64,000 nt of DNA from Bacteroidota bacterium (GCA_963169455.1 CAUJDW010000040.1:16886-80885); one strand, 5' to 3'. Numbered from the stretch's first letter, positions 17,235-26,629 are shown. Program-made: numbers and translations. Notes: generated by a model from the letters alone, not told the origin.

Positions 17235-18086
17235 TCAACGGTGGTATTTAACCCGGACGAAAAAGCGGGGGTCGATTGCGCCGAGGGCTTTGGCGGCCAG
17301 GGGAGAAAGCACCACAACCACCTCATCCTTGTAGGCCGTGTCCGGTATTCTGCCGATCACCTTGGCGTAAACGGTGCGTTTGCTCATGGGGTTGGTGACG
17401 GCGATGATGGAATTGGCCGGGGCGAAGCGGTGCATGGCGTAGAGCCCGGAATCTTCCCTGCTGTCGGTTTTCCAGATGGCAGCGCCCTGGTGCTCGTATT
17501 CCTTTTTTCCGCTCATTTCATGCTGGTATATTTTGCGCAGGGCATTGTTGCTTCTGGACAGGGGGTCGCCGGAATAGGCGCGCAGGCTGTCCGGCACGCC
17601 GTGGATGCTGAGCCAGCCGACATGCAGGTACTGGCCTTCCCTGAGTGTGTGGTCAGGCAGGCGGTTGCGCTCCATGAGGTCTTCGACGGGCATTTTGAAA
17701 TACACCTTGGAGATGCGGTACATGGTGTCTCCCTTTTTTACAACATAAAATGCCGGGGCGAATTCTTTGGGCGAGAAATTGCCCGTTGGGTACCGCCTGA
17801 TGGCCCGGTTGGGGATCGGCACCCGCACGGCCATCCCCGGGGCGACGGGCTGGTCTTTCAGGCCGGGGTTGTAGAAGTAGAGTTCTTCTACCGACAAGCC
17901 GTAAAAGCGGGCCAGGGAATAGAGCGTTTGTTTGGGCTGGATAATATGTTCCAGGTATTTTTCATTGAAACCGTCGACCCCCAGAAAAATGGTATCTTTG
18001 GCGGTGAGGTAGTGAAGGCTGTCCCCCGTGCCGGCATGGCTCATCAGGGGCAACAGGAGCAGCGCGAAAAATGACGTTTTCCTCAT
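17235..18086 (-). CDS. LysM-domain cell-wall-binding protein with RlpA-like C-terminus
   Basis: A 283-residue exported protein. The signal peptide runs to MSHAG. Two LysM modules follow: IIQPKQTLYSLARFYGLSVEEL and its continuation, then FYVVKKGDTMYRISKVYFKM-type sequence near residue 125, each ending in a conserved Asn/Pro turn. The last 110 residues (GLYAMHRFAPANSIIAVTN, VYAKVIGRIPDT, VVVVLSPLAAKALGA) look like the double-psi beta-barrel of RlpA-type proteins, without a clear catalytic Asp set. Role: peptidoglycan binding in the periplasm. The frame extends further upstream but that part is antisense to kdsB, so 18086 is the start. Confidence 0.85.
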   Translation of the reverse strand: MRKTSFFALLLLPLMSHAGTGDSLHYLTAKDTIFLGVDGFNEKYLEHIIQPKQTLYSLARFYGLSVEELYFYNPGLKDQPVAPGMAVRVPIPNRAIRRYPTGNFSPKEFAPAFYVVKKGDTMYRISKVYFKMPVEDLMERNRLPDHTLREGQYLHVGWLSIHGVPDSLRAYSGDPLSRSNNALRKIYQHEMSGKKEYEHQGAAIWKTDSREDSGLYAMHRFAPANSIIAVTNPMSKRTVYAKVIGRIPDTAYKDEVVVVLSPLAAKALGAIDPRFFVRVKYHR

Positions 18087-18109
18087 AGTGTTTCCAGTTT
18101 GCTGATTCA

Positions 18110-18117
18110 CAAATATA
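18110..18117 (-). promoter_or_regulatory. Candidate -7 promoter box (TATATTTG on minus strand) overlapping the kdsB start
   Basis: The plus strand reads CAAATATA; the last base is the A of the kdsB ATG. On the minus strand this is TATATTTG, 23 bp before the LysM gene start. With only 30 bp between the two divergent genes, the LysM promoter would lie on the kdsB translation start. Confidence 0.4.
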
Positions 18118-18860
18118 TGAAAACAGTTGGTATCATTCCCGCCCGTTTTGCTTCCACCCGCTTTCCGGGCAAGCCATTGGCGGAGATTGGCGGGAAAACC
18201 GTGATCCGGAGGGTGTACGAACAGGCCAGTAAGGCCAGGCGGCTCGACGAGGTTCTGGTTGCCACCGATGATGAGCGCATCTTCCGCCATGTGGAGTCTT
18301 TCGGCGGGCAGGTGGTGATGAGCCGGCAGGAACACCAGTCGGGCACCGACCGCTGTGCCGAAGCGGCCCGGCGCCTCGACGAGGTGGATATCATTATCAA
18401 CATCCAGGGAGACGAGCCTTTCATCGCTCCCGAACAGATCGACCTGGTTGCGGAGCCGCTGGCGCGCAGGCAGTCGGTGCAGATCAGCACCCTGGCCAGG
18501 CGCATCAGCCGGGAGGAGGAACTGCACAACCCCAACATTGTCAAAGTGGTTTTCAACCGCCAGCAGATGGCCATGTATTTCAGCCGAAGCACCATTCCCT
18601 ACCTGCGCGGCCTGCCGCCAGAGCAATGGCTGCCTTCCGGTGTGTTCTATAAACACATCGGGCTGTACGGCTTTCGCCGGGAAGTATTGCTCGATGTGGC
18701 CCACCTGGAGCCTTCCACCTACGAGCGCCTCGAATCCCTGGAACAACTGCGGTGGCTGGAGGCAGGCTACGGCATCTTCGTCAACATCACCGAATCAGAG
18801 ACTATCGGCATCGATACTCCGGAAGACCTGGAGCGGGCCCGGGCCTGGGTTGGGCAGTAA
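18117..18860 (+). CDS. kdsB: 3-deoxy-manno-octulosonate cytidylyltransferase
   Basis: A 247-residue cytosolic enzyme that makes CMP-Kdo from CTP and Kdo for lipopolysaccharide core synthesis. The CTP-binding N-terminus IIPARFASTRFPGKPLAEI, the DDERIF segment, SGTDRCAEAA, IQGDEPFI and the closing ETIGIDTPEDLERA all match KdsB. Length agrees with the family (about 245-255). The start at 18117 is chosen over an in-frame ATG 18 bp upstream because MKTVGIIPAR is the family N-terminus. It is divergent from the LysM gene and ends at a strong hairpin. Confidence 0.96.
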   Translation: MKTVGIIPARFASTRFPGKPLAEIGGKTVIRRVYEQASKARRLDEVLVATDDERIFRHVESFGGQVVMSRQEHQSGTDRCAEAARRLDEVDIIINIQGDEPFIAPEQIDLVAEPLARRQSVQISTLARRISREEELHNPNIVKVVFNRQQMAMYFSRSTIPYLRGLPPEQWLPSGVFYKHIGLYGFRREVLLDVAHLEPSTYERLESLEQLRWLEAGYGIFVNITESETIGIDTPEDLERARAWVGQ

Positions 18861-18862
18861 AG

Positions 18863-18905
18863 CAGTACGCCAATATGCCGTGAATCTGAGCATATTGGCG
18901 TACTG
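18863..18905. terminator. Perfect 15-bp stem-loop between convergent genes
   Basis: CAGTACGCCAATATG (18863-18877) and CATATTGGCGTACTG (18891-18905) pair perfectly across a 13-nt loop. It lies 2 bp after the kdsB stop and 15 bp from the stop of the convergent secreted protein gene, so it probably ends both transcripts. No long T run follows on either side. Confidence 0.75.
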
Positions 18906-18920
18906 GCGCTGGTAGGCTGC

Positions 18921-21431
18921 TTATTTCACCACTACTTTTTCCATTCCTCTTCCTTTCTCGGTGCGCACTTCCACCCAATACAGGCCTTTGGGCAGGCTGC
19001 TCAGGTCGAGGGCGCGGGTGGCGGGCCATGCATTGGCTTCCCGGCGGAACATCACCACCTGCCCGAAACCGTTCGTTACCCGCAGTTCCAGTTGCCTGGC
19101 TTCTTCCTGGATTTCCAGGTAAACCATGCCGTTGGAGGGGTTGGGGTACAATTTGAGGGGCAGCGCCTTTGGTTGTGCTTCGAAGCTGCCCACCAGCCCG
19201 TCAACAGGGCCGTCGGCGAAGACGACGAGGTTGCATGCAACGATGAGGTGGGGGTTGAAGCCGTCGTCGCAATCGGGGCAGGTCGAGCCGCTGACGCAGC
19301 CAGGGTTGTTGGGGTGGCAGTTATCCACATAATCCTCGTCAAAGACGTAGCGGAGGTTGACGTTGCTGTTGCTGATGAAGGGCGCCATGTCGAAGTCAAA
19401 CCAGTGGGCGATGGCGCCGGGGCACCACCCTGCCCGGTCGTAGAACCAGGTGCCGTTCTGGGGCTGGCAGCCGTCGGGGTTGGGGTTGCAGTCCTGCCAG
19501 TTGTGCTGCTCGAAGGTTTGCACACCATTGACCCAAATGTGGTGGGTGTCTTCGTGGAATTCGGCAGCATTGCCGGTATTGTTGTCTCCCCAGCCGTGGC
19601 CGCTGGAAACCAGCTTGAGGGTGGCGGCGGCGGTGTTGGCGGGGAAATGAATGCTGCGCTCTTCCACGGGCTGAAGGTTGGCTGGGTCCCCGAAAGGATA
19701 GGTTTCCTGCCAGATCACGTCGATGGAGCTGTATTTATGGGCCGGCGCGCCGGCTTTGTAATCGAACCGCAGTTCGTATTCAAAGCCGTTGTCCAGCGTC
19801 TCACAGTTGAGGCGGAAAGCAATTTTGCCCTGAAGGGTGGACATATAGTCGGTCAGGTCGATGGAGTGGGAGCAGGGCACGCCGTAGGGGGTGATGTAGC
19901 GGAAAATCTCCACCCATTGCCCGTTGTGGCCTTTGGCTTCAACCCAGGCCACGCGGTCCCAGGGGCCGCAGCCGCCGGAAGGGCAGCTCACCTGCAGGGT
20001 AGCCGTGATCTGGCTGAAAGCCCCCAGATAGGAGGGCAGTTCGGCTTCCACGACCTCTGATGTTTGGGTGGAATTCAGCCAAACGCCGGTGGCGGCGACT
20101 ACGTCGTTGATGTCGGAAACCTGCTCCACGATATTGATGTTCACGCTTTGGGTCGCGGCGGCCCCGAAGTTGTTTGTGGAGATGATGTTTACCGTGTAGC
20201 TGCCGTATGCAGGCGGGTCCCACCATGCGGTATAATGGCCGTTGCCCCAGTCTCTTGGCTGTATATCCTCACCATTGACCTGGAAGTACACATCGGACAC
20301 CGAGAACAGCTCCGGATAATCGATGGTGGCGATGGCAGCCAACTGGATCGGGGAGAGCTCGGGTACATAGACATCACCCGCCAGCGGGTTGCGGGCGTCT
20401 ATGACGGGCACGAAGGTGTCGGGGTCGAGCACCTGGAAGGTGTTGATGATGTCTTCGGCAGGCTCATAGGTGTCATCACCGGCCTGGCTGGCCCTGATGA
20501 CGACCTCGCCGGCCAGGCCGTCCAGCGTGACGATGTTGCCGTCGACGGTGGCCGGGCCGGAAACGACTTCATAGGAAACGGGCAGCCCGGAGGTGGCGCT
20601 GGCGTTAAGTTCAAAGGGTTCTGCCGTAGTCAGTTTGTTCGGGATCTGTGGGAAGGTGATGGCCTGGAAACCGATGTCCAGCACGCCCCCGAAATTGGAG
20701 GTGGGCCCGTTCAGGGCAAAATTGAGCAGGTCGGCGTCGCGTTCCCCGTCACCGATCTCACACTTGAGTTTGGTGATGGATGTATTGTCCTCGCCGGGTA
20801 CGCCCTGGTTAAATTTGTAGTACAACTGCAGTTCGGGTTCGTCGCCCGTCAGTTCGTTCTCCATCATATCCTGTATCTCCGCAGGCGTCAGGGCCTTGGT
20901 CCAGACGGACAACTCATCCACGCGGCCGCCGAAGTTGAAATTGAAACCGGCCAGGATACTCTTGCCGATGGCGAAATCCACGTTGTTCAGTTCAAAGGTG
21001 CCGGAAGCAGCCGTGCTGCCTTTGAGCACGCCATCGATATACAAGGCGACCTTCGCGCCGTCATACACCCAGGCGATATGCTGCCAGGTTTCCGGCACGA
21101 TGCTGAAGGCCGGCGCGACGTATTCGAAGAAGCCTGTGGAATTGTGATACCGGCACTCGATCGTCCCGTTGTTGAGCTGGATCAGGTAAAAGCCGTTGTT
21201 GCCCCGGAAGCCCATCATGCCCTGGCCGTAGGCCAGCTGGTCGGTGTAGTACCAGCCGGCCATCGAGAAGGCGTTGGCATTGGCGATGTACTGGGAGCCG
21301 TCGTCGAGCAGCACGTAGTCATCCACCCGGTCGAAGTGCAGGTACTGGTCCGACTGGGCCTGCACGCTCTGGAGATGGAAGCCCCAGAGGAAGAGAATGA
21401 TCAGGCTGGAATGCAGGGCAATTTTTTTCAT
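18921..21431 (-). CDS. Secreted PNGase F-like glycoamidase with LamG domain and type IX sorting signal
   Basis: An 836-residue exported protein. After a signal peptide (to QAQS) comes a LamG/concanavalin-like domain (LHFDRVDDYVLLDDG... about residues 27-230), then Ig-like/cadherin-like linkers, then a region with the layout of peptide-N4-(N-acetyl-glucosaminyl)asparagine amidase F: CPSGGCGPWDRVAWVEAKG, SSGHGWGDNNTGNAAEF, HHIWVNGVQTFEQHNWQDC and YDRAGWCPG. PNGase F releases whole N-glycans from glycoproteins. The last 80 residues (LKLYPNPSNGMVYLEIQ ... GLYWVEV) form a type A type-IX sorting domain, so it is secreted to the surface or outside. It follows susC and susD on the same strand. The frame extends upstream to 21620 but the signal peptide fixes the start. 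Confidence 0.87.
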   Translation of the reverse strand: MKKIALHSSLIILFLWGFHLQSVQAQSDQYLHFDRVDDYVLLDDGSQYIANANAFSMAGWYYTDQLAYGQGMMGFRGNNGFYLIQLNNGTIECRYHNSTGFFEYVAPAFSIVPETWQHIAWVYDGAKVALYIDGVLKGSTAASGTFELNNVDFAIGKSILAGFNFNFGGRVDELSVWTKALTPAEIQDMMENELTGDEPELQLYYKFNQGVPGEDNTSITKLKCEIGDGERDADLLNFALNGPTSNFGGVLDIGFQAITFPQIPNKLTTAEPFELNASATSGLPVSYEVVSGPATVDGNIVTLDGLAGEVVIRASQAGDDTYEPAEDIINTFQVLDPDTFVPVIDARNPLAGDVYVPELSPIQLAAIATIDYPELFSVSDVYFQVNGEDIQPRDWGNGHYTAWWDPPAYGSYTVNIISTNNFGAAATQSVNINIVEQVSDINDVVAATGVWLNSTQTSEVVEAELPSYLGAFSQITATLQVSCPSGGCGPWDRVAWVEAKGHNGQWVEIFRYITPYGVPCSHSIDLTDYMSTLQGKIAFRLNCETLDNGFEYELRFDYKAGAPAHKYSSIDVIWQETYPFGDPANLQPVEERSIHFPANTAAATLKLVSSGHGWGDNNTGNAAEFHEDTHHIWVNGVQTFEQHNWQDCNPNPDGCQPQNGTWFYDRAGWCPGAIAHWFDFDMAPFISNSNVNLRYVFDEDYVDNCHPNNPGCVSGSTCPDCDDGFNPHLIVACNLVVFADGPVDGLVGSFEAQPKALPLKLYPNPSNGMVYLEIQEEARQLELRVTNGFGQVVMFRREANAWPATRALDLSSLPKGLYWVEVRTEKGRGMEKVVVK

Positions 21432-21604
21432 GGTATATTTTTTTGGTTTTGTATGAATCAAAGTGAATTTCTGAGCCTTCTTCGCGCCAACCTTAAACCG
21501 GGCCCGTCCTCTTCCGGCTACTGTCGGGGCCAGCCGGGTAAAAACTTTAAACCTGAAACTCGCCGAACCTCCGAAGGCTCTGCCGGCTTCCAGCGGAACC
21601 CTGG

Positions 21605-23194
21605 CTAAGGAGTCCACCACACCTTCACCCGTTCCGAATCCTCCACCATCTTACTCACCTGAGCAGCCCAGTTGACGGAGTTGTTTTCCGCTTCGGAAGG
21701 CGGGTAGGGGAACCGGAAGTGCGCAAGCGGGGGCCCTTCTCTCGGCGTCATGCCGGTGCGGCGGGCCAGGGCGTAGGCTTCCCAGGGCTGGCGGAAGGCA
21801 TCCAGCCAGCGCTGGGCGTAGATGAATTCCAGTTTTTTATCGGTAGTGAAAATACTGACGCGGGGGTGGTTCGTCACGGCGAATATCTCGCCCTGCGTCA
21901 GGATCGGTGATTTGTTTGCCCATATTCCGCAGTTCAGCATGACGTTCTGCCAGAACTGGATGGAGGCGGCCACCCCCAGGGTGTATTCGCCCTCCGCTTC
22001 GCCGGCGTCCATGCCCACACCCAGCCCGCGCAGGTAGGCCTCCGCTTTCAGGAAGTGCACTTCGGCAGCCGTCAGGATGACTTCCGGAATGTCCCTTTCG
22101 TCCCGGATCAGGTAATAGTTGAAAGGGGAATAGATGTTGGAAGCCCCTTTGGCCGAGTAGTTGACATCGCGGTGCGGCTGGTAGGGGATGCCGCCCGATG
22201 GCGGCGTGCCCGGTTCGGGTATTTGCGGGAAAGCAGCCCACTCGTTCGCGTTGTTGGTTTCGAAAAAGATGTAGGCGCGGGGGTCGTAGATGCCGCTCCC
22301 GCCGGTATCGTTGCTGCTCGACAGCAGGTTCCACACCGTCGTACCCATCCGCAGTTTATTGTGTTCGCGAAACGACCAGTTGACGCTTTCGTTGCGCCAG
22401 TCCTGGGCGGCGGGCGACATCAGCACGTCCTCGCCCTCGCGGATCAGCGGCTGGTTGTTTTCCAGGATATCTTGGATGATGGGCGTGGCGTAGGCGGGGT
22501 CTTTTTCCACCATCCGCATGGCGTGCCGCAGCCGGAGGGCGTTGGCGAACCTTTTCCAAAGAAGCATGTCGCCATTGAAGAGGTTGTCAAAATCGCCGAA
22601 GCTGACATAAGGCGTTCCGGAAGGGGTTGTGGCCCCGGGTGCGGTATTGATATGCCCGGCGGCCCATTCCAGCTCTTCCATCAGGTGCTTGTAAATCTCT
22701 TCCTGGGCGTCGAATTTCGGGCGGGCGTAGTCCAGCGATTCGAACCCTCTTCCGGCATCGAAGAAGGGGATGTCGCCGAACAGGTCGGTGAGGCGGAAGG
22801 TTTTGTAGGCCAGCAGGATTTTTACCATGGCCCGTGCGTTGTCCAGCGCTTCGGGCTCCGTGTCCATCTCATCGAGCCGCCGCTCGATCTCCCGGATATG
22901 GGCCAGGGCGCGGTAATAGCTGCTCCAGGCTTCCTCGGCGCCGATGTTGATGTTCTGAAAGGTAGCCGCCGTCAGCGCTGCCTGCTGGGTGAGGCCGTAG
23001 AGGGTTTCGTTGTGCATGTAGAACTGTTCGTTCCAGCCCAGGCGCAGGGAATTGACCACGGTATTGAAGAGCGGCCCGATGTCAGTTTGGGTGGGGTAGA
23101 AGGGGTTGCGGTTGATCTCTTCGAAGTCTTTTTCGCAGGCTGGGGTGGTGAGCAGTGAGATAATCAATGCAGTATAAACAGATGTTTTTTTCAT
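21605..23194 (-). CDS. SusD/RagB-family outer-membrane nutrient-binding lipoprotein
   Basis: A 529-residue lipoprotein: MKKTSVYTALIISLLTTPAC ends in a lipobox with Cys20. The mature protein starts CEKDFEEINRNPFYP, the pattern of the SusD-like_2 group, and the TPR-like helices (AMVKILLAYKTFRLTDLFGDIPF) form the usual scaffold. It sits on the cell surface and hands bound ligand to its SusC partner, encoded immediately upstream. With the PNGase F-like gene downstream, the ligand is probably an N-glycan or glycopeptide; this is inference from neighbours. The 174-bp gap to the PNGase gene contains no clear terminator. Confidence 0.9.
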   Translation of the reverse strand: MKKTSVYTALIISLLTTPACEKDFEEINRNPFYPTQTDIGPLFNTVVNSLRLGWNEQFYMHNETLYGLTQQAALTAATFQNINIGAEEAWSSYYRALAHIREIERRLDEMDTEPEALDNARAMVKILLAYKTFRLTDLFGDIPFFDAGRGFESLDYARPKFDAQEEIYKHLMEELEWAAGHINTAPGATTPSGTPYVSFGDFDNLFNGDMLLWKRFANALRLRHAMRMVEKDPAYATPIIQDILENNQPLIREGEDVLMSPAAQDWRNESVNWSFREHNKLRMGTTVWNLLSSSNDTGGSGIYDPRAYIFFETNNANEWAAFPQIPEPGTPPSGGIPYQPHRDVNYSAKGASNIYSPFNYYLIRDERDIPEVILTAAEVHFLKAEAYLRGLGVGMDAGEAEGEYTLGVAASIQFWQNVMLNCGIWANKSPILTQGEIFAVTNHPRVSIFTTDKKLEFIYAQRWLDAFRQPWEAYALARRTGMTPREGPPLAHFRFPYPPSEAENNSVNWAAQVSKMVEDSERVKVWWTP

Positions 23195-23216
23195 GTTTTG
23201 AATATTTCAATTTTTT

Positions 23217-23299
23217 ACCGCAAGGCAAAGGCACAGTGAAGAGCGCGGGGCAGAAACTTTTCTTGCGAAAAACTTCTGTGCTTTCTGCGCCTTTGCGGT
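23217..23299. repeat. Imperfect inverted repeat of the GCAAAGGCGC type
   Basis: Left arm ACCGCAAGGCAAAGGCACAG (23217-23236) and right arm 23276-23299, whose complement reads ACCGCAAAGGCGCAGAAAGCACAG, pair with a few mismatches. It fills most of the susC-susD gap. The same kind of sequence occurs at 46024-46111, so it is a dispersed family. Confidence 0.6.
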
Positions 23300-23305
23300 T
23301 CATTT

Positions 23306-26300
23306 TCAAAAAGCCGCATTCAAGCCCAGCGTCAGGGAGCGCACGCCGGGGTAGGACGCCCATTCCAGGCCCTGCGCATTGCCCGCTCCGTTTGCGCCCT
23401 CGGGGTTTACCCTGTCGGGCAGCGTCGTGTACAGGTAAAACAGGTCTCTGCCAACCAGGGAAAGGCTCAGTTCCTGAAAAATACCGGATTTATCCAGCAG
23501 TTTCTGGGGCAGGCGGTAGGAGAGGGCTACCTCCCGCAGTTTTACCCAGGAATTTTCGAGGATGCCCGGAGTGGTGAGGAAGTGCCCCCAGCCGCCGGTA
23601 TTGCCGATGTATTTGAAGTAGTAATGCACGACCTTGTCGTTGGGGCGCCCGTTGGCGTCCACTCCCGGCAGGATGACCCCGATATTGCGCACCTGCCCGT
23701 CCGGCCCGGTGTAGGGCAGCCCCCCGCCCAGGCGTTCCTTCAGGGTTTCGGGGCTCTGCCCCGTCTGCAGCCCGATGACATAAGAACCGGCGTAGATGTC
23801 GCCGCCCCATTTGGTGTCCACCAGGGTGCTGATGGAGAAGCCCTTGTAGCGGAAGTTCATAGTCCATCCGCCGGTGAAATCGGGTGAGGCGTTGCCCACA
23901 GGCACGCGGCTGTCGGTGAACAGGTAATGGGTGCCTTCTTCGTTGACGATGGGTTGCCCTGTGCCCGGGTGGTAGATGTAGTCATAGCCGACGATGGCGC
24001 CGTACTCTTCGCCTTCCCGCACGGCGATGGCGGGCCCGTTCAGGCCCCAGATGTTGGCCAGTTCCAGTATCTCCGCCCCGTCGCCCAGGCTGGCCACAAA
24101 ATTCCGGTTGCGGTTGACGTTCAGCCCCGTCCGCCAGGAGAAATCCCGTTTGTGGATCAGGGTGACGTTCAGAATGGCCTCGAAGCCCTTGTTTTCCAGG
24201 ACGCCGGTGTTGATCCGGATGCGGCTGGCGCCGGAGGAGGCGGGCAGGGGGGAATCCAGTATCTGGTCGAAGGAGCGGATGTAGTACCAGGTGAAGTCGA
24301 AGTTGATCCGGTCTTCGAGCAGCCCCATGGTAGCGCCGAGCTCATAGGAGTTGGCCTGCTGTGGCCTCAGGGCGATGGGCGGAATGGTGCCCGGCAGGGA
24401 CGCCGTCTGGCTCCCGCCGAAGGCGCCCGTGGTATAGGTGAAATCGACCTGGTAGGGGTCGGTGTCGGAAGCCGTCTGGGCGTAAGCGCCCCGCAGTTTG
24501 AGGAAACTCAGCCATTTCTGGCGCCAGTCGAAGGCTTCGGTAGCGATGAAGCTCAGGGAGGCGGAAGGGTAGAAGTAGGAGTTGTTCTCCGCCGGCAGGG
24601 ATGATGACCAGTCGTTGCGGCCGGTGAGTTCGAGGAAAACAAAATCCTCGTAGCTCAGGTTGAGAAAGCCGTAGAGCGAGTTGATCTTTTTGTCGAAGCG
24701 CACCTCCGAAGGGATGGGCACGGTCAGCTGGTCGTCGTAGTTGCTGAAGCTGAACAGCCAGGGGTTGATCCAGCGGCCGCTGCTGCCCCGCAGGCCGTAG
24801 CGGCTGCGCTCCCACTGCGTGCCGCCGAACGAAAGGCTTGCGCTGATGGGCGAATGGAAGAGGGCTTCCTTTCTGGCGGTGATGAGGAATTCGTTGTTGC
24901 GCACCAGGTCGCGGTTCAGCTCATTGGAGTACCCGCCGCCCTGCACCCCGAGGCGGTCTATGGGGTTGTTGCGCGTTTCGAACTGGTTGAGCGTAAAGTC
25001 CATGCCCAGCCGCCCGGTCACGTTGAGCCAGGGGGTGATGTCGTAGATCAGCGACAGGGCGCCGATCAGCTTGTTTCGATCCAGTTCGGTATTGTTGTTG
25101 TAGGTGTTCCACCACAGGTGCGGCGGGGAAAAAGTAAAGGGGTAGCCGCCCTCGATATCTTCGTAGTTGTTGCGCGTGCCGTCGGGCAGGATGTTGATCT
25201 CCTTCTCCAGCCCCTTGTAGCTGCGTGGCCAGCTATAGAGGATGCCCTTGCCGAAAGAACTGTTGTTGTCATCGCCCAGGGTGGGGCTGTTGAGGCGGTA
25301 GTAGTTGATGTAGGAAACGGAGAGGTCGGCGTGGACCTTGGAGGAGATGTCCAGCCGGGAACCCAGGTTGACGGAGGTTTGATTGTATTTGCTGTTGGGG
25401 ATGATGGCGCCGTGATCTGTCCTGGTGAGGGAAACCCGCAGGGCGCCCATTTCGCCGCCGCCCGAAAAAGCCAGGTTGTGGGTAGTGGTATGGCCGTTGT
25501 TGAAGAACAACTTCAGGTTATCCGGCTGGGGGTCGAAGGGGCGTATTTCGCCGTCCCACCAGCGCACCATCTGCCCTTCCATTTTCGGGCCCCAGGATGC
25601 GCCGGTGGAGTAGAAGCCGAACAGTTCCGTGGTCGGTTTGCCGAAAGGCCCGTCGTTGGCGTGGATTTCGCGGGGGTAGATGTAGTTGCCCTCGTCGTCC
25701 GTTGGCAGGGTGGGTTCCGACAGGCTGATGGGGCCGCCGGCGCCGAAGGTGTTCTGCACGTCGCGGTAGCGGAAGGGCTGTACGATCTTGTGCTGTACGG
25801 AATAGTTGACTCCGATGCCTTTCTGCCTGGCGCCCCGTTTGGTCGTGATGAGCATCACCCCGTTGGCGCCGCGTGAGCCGTAGAGCGCCGATGCCGTCGG
25901 GCCTTTCAGGATGTTGACGCTCTCGATATCCATGGGGTTGATGTTGTTGATGGCGGAGCCCCAGTCGACGCCCCGGCCCACGTCCTGCATGCCCGGCTCG
26001 TTCTCCAGCGGCACCCCGTCCACCACGATGAGCGGCTGGTTGTTGGCGTTGATGTTGTTGTTGCCGCGGATGACGATGCGGGTAGTGCCGCCGTCCACGC
26101 CGTTGGGGGTAGTGACCTGCACCCCTGCCGACCTTCCGCTCAGGGCGCTGACCAGGTTGGGCGCATTGGACAGCATCAACTCCTGGCCCTCGAATTTTTC
26201 GGTGGAATAGCCGATCTCGCGCTTCTGCCGTTTCACGCCCAGGGCTGTGACGACCACTTCGTCCAGTTGTTCGGCATCGAGTTGCAGCACGACATCCACC

Positions 26301-26569
26301 TGCTGCCGCCCTTCGATGGGTATTTCCAGGGTTTGGAAGCCGATATAACTGAAAACCAGGGTGCTTTGCCCGTCGGGCGCCTGCAGTTCATAGGCGCCAT
26401 CGAGATCGGTGGAGGCGCCGAGTGTTGTTCCTTTTACGCTGACATTCACCCCGATGAGGGGCTCGCCGTCCTCTGCGGAGGTGACGGCGCCCTTTACGAG
26501 GTGCTGGGCAGGCAGGAAGTGAGCTCCGGACAGGAAAAGGAGCAGCAAGAGGAGCGTAGTTCTTTGCAT
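23306..26569 (-). CDS. SusC/RagA-family TonB-dependent outer-membrane receptor
   Basis: A 1087-residue receptor. After a signal peptide (to LPAQ) there is a carboxypeptidase-like regulatory domain (KGAVTSAEDGEPLIGVNVSV), a TonB-box region with DEVVVTALGVKRQKREIGY, the plug domain with VDGVPLENEPG and SINNINPMDIESVNILKGPT, and a 22-strand barrel ending in LGLNAAF with a terminal Phe. It imports ligands too large for porins, driven by TonB. It is the first gene of a three-gene minus-strand set with susD and the PNGase F-like gene. Length and motifs are normal for the family. Confidence 0.95.
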   Translation of the reverse strand: MQRTTLLLLLLFLSGAHFLPAQHLVKGAVTSAEDGEPLIGVNVSVKGTTLGASTDLDGAYELQAPDGQSTLVFSYIGFQTLEIPIEGRQQVDVVLQLDAEQLDEVVVTALGVKRQKREIGYSTEKFEGQELMLSNAPNLVSALSGRSAGVQVTTPNGVDGGTTRIVIRGNNNINANNQPLIVVDGVPLENEPGMQDVGRGVDWGSAINNINPMDIESVNILKGPTASALYGSRGANGVMLITTKRGARQKGIGVNYSVQHKIVQPFRYRDVQNTFGAGGPISLSEPTLPTDDEGNYIYPREIHANDGPFGKPTTELFGFYSTGASWGPKMEGQMVRWWDGEIRPFDPQPDNLKLFFNNGHTTTHNLAFSGGGEMGALRVSLTRTDHGAIIPNSKYNQTSVNLGSRLDISSKVHADLSVSYINYYRLNSPTLGDDNNSSFGKGILYSWPRSYKGLEKEINILPDGTRNNYEDIEGGYPFTFSPPHLWWNTYNNNTELDRNKLIGALSLIYDITPWLNVTGRLGMDFTLNQFETRNNPIDRLGVQGGGYSNELNRDLVRNNEFLITARKEALFHSPISASLSFGGTQWERSRYGLRGSSGRWINPWLFSFSNYDDQLTVPIPSEVRFDKKINSLYGFLNLSYEDFVFLELTGRNDWSSSLPAENNSYFYPSASLSFIATEAFDWRQKWLSFLKLRGAYAQTASDTDPYQVDFTYTTGAFGGSQTASLPGTIPPIALRPQQANSYELGATMGLLEDRINFDFTWYYIRSFDQILDSPLPASSGASRIRINTGVLENKGFEAILNVTLIHKRDFSWRTGLNVNRNRNFVASLGDGAEILELANIWGLNGPAIAVREGEEYGAIVGYDYIYHPGTGQPIVNEEGTHYLFTDSRVPVGNASPDFTGGWTMNFRYKGFSISTLVDTKWGGDIYAGSYVIGLQTGQSPETLKERLGGGLPYTGPDGQVRNIGVILPGVDANGRPNDKVVHYYFKYIGNTGGWGHFLTTPGILENSWVKLREVALSYRLPQKLLDKSGIFQELSLSLVGRDLFYLYTTLPDRVNPEGANGAGNAQGLEWASYPGVRSLTLGLNAAF

Positions 26570-26590
26570 GCGGGCTAATGTTTTTGTTTG

Positions 26591-26618
26591 CCGGCCCTCT
26601 GCCAGTGGCAGGGGCCGG
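26591..26618 (-). promoter_or_regulatory. GC-rich hairpin in the susC leader
   Basis: CCGGCCCTCTGCC and GGCAGGGGCCGG pair around AGT with one bulged base. It lies between the candidate -7 box at 26622-26629 and the susC start at 26569, so the susC mRNA would begin with this stem. It may affect stability or translation. Confidence 0.5.
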
Positions 26619-26621
26619 TTT

Positions 26622-26629
26622 CAAAAATA
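26622..26629 (-). promoter_or_regulatory. Candidate -7 promoter box (TATTTTTG on minus strand) for susC
   Basis: The plus strand reads CAAAAATA. The box is 53 bp upstream of the susC start in the 225-bp gap to the divergent DUF1080 gene. No anti-sigma or hybrid two-component gene is adjacent, so the regulator of this locus is not visible here. Confidence 0.45.
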
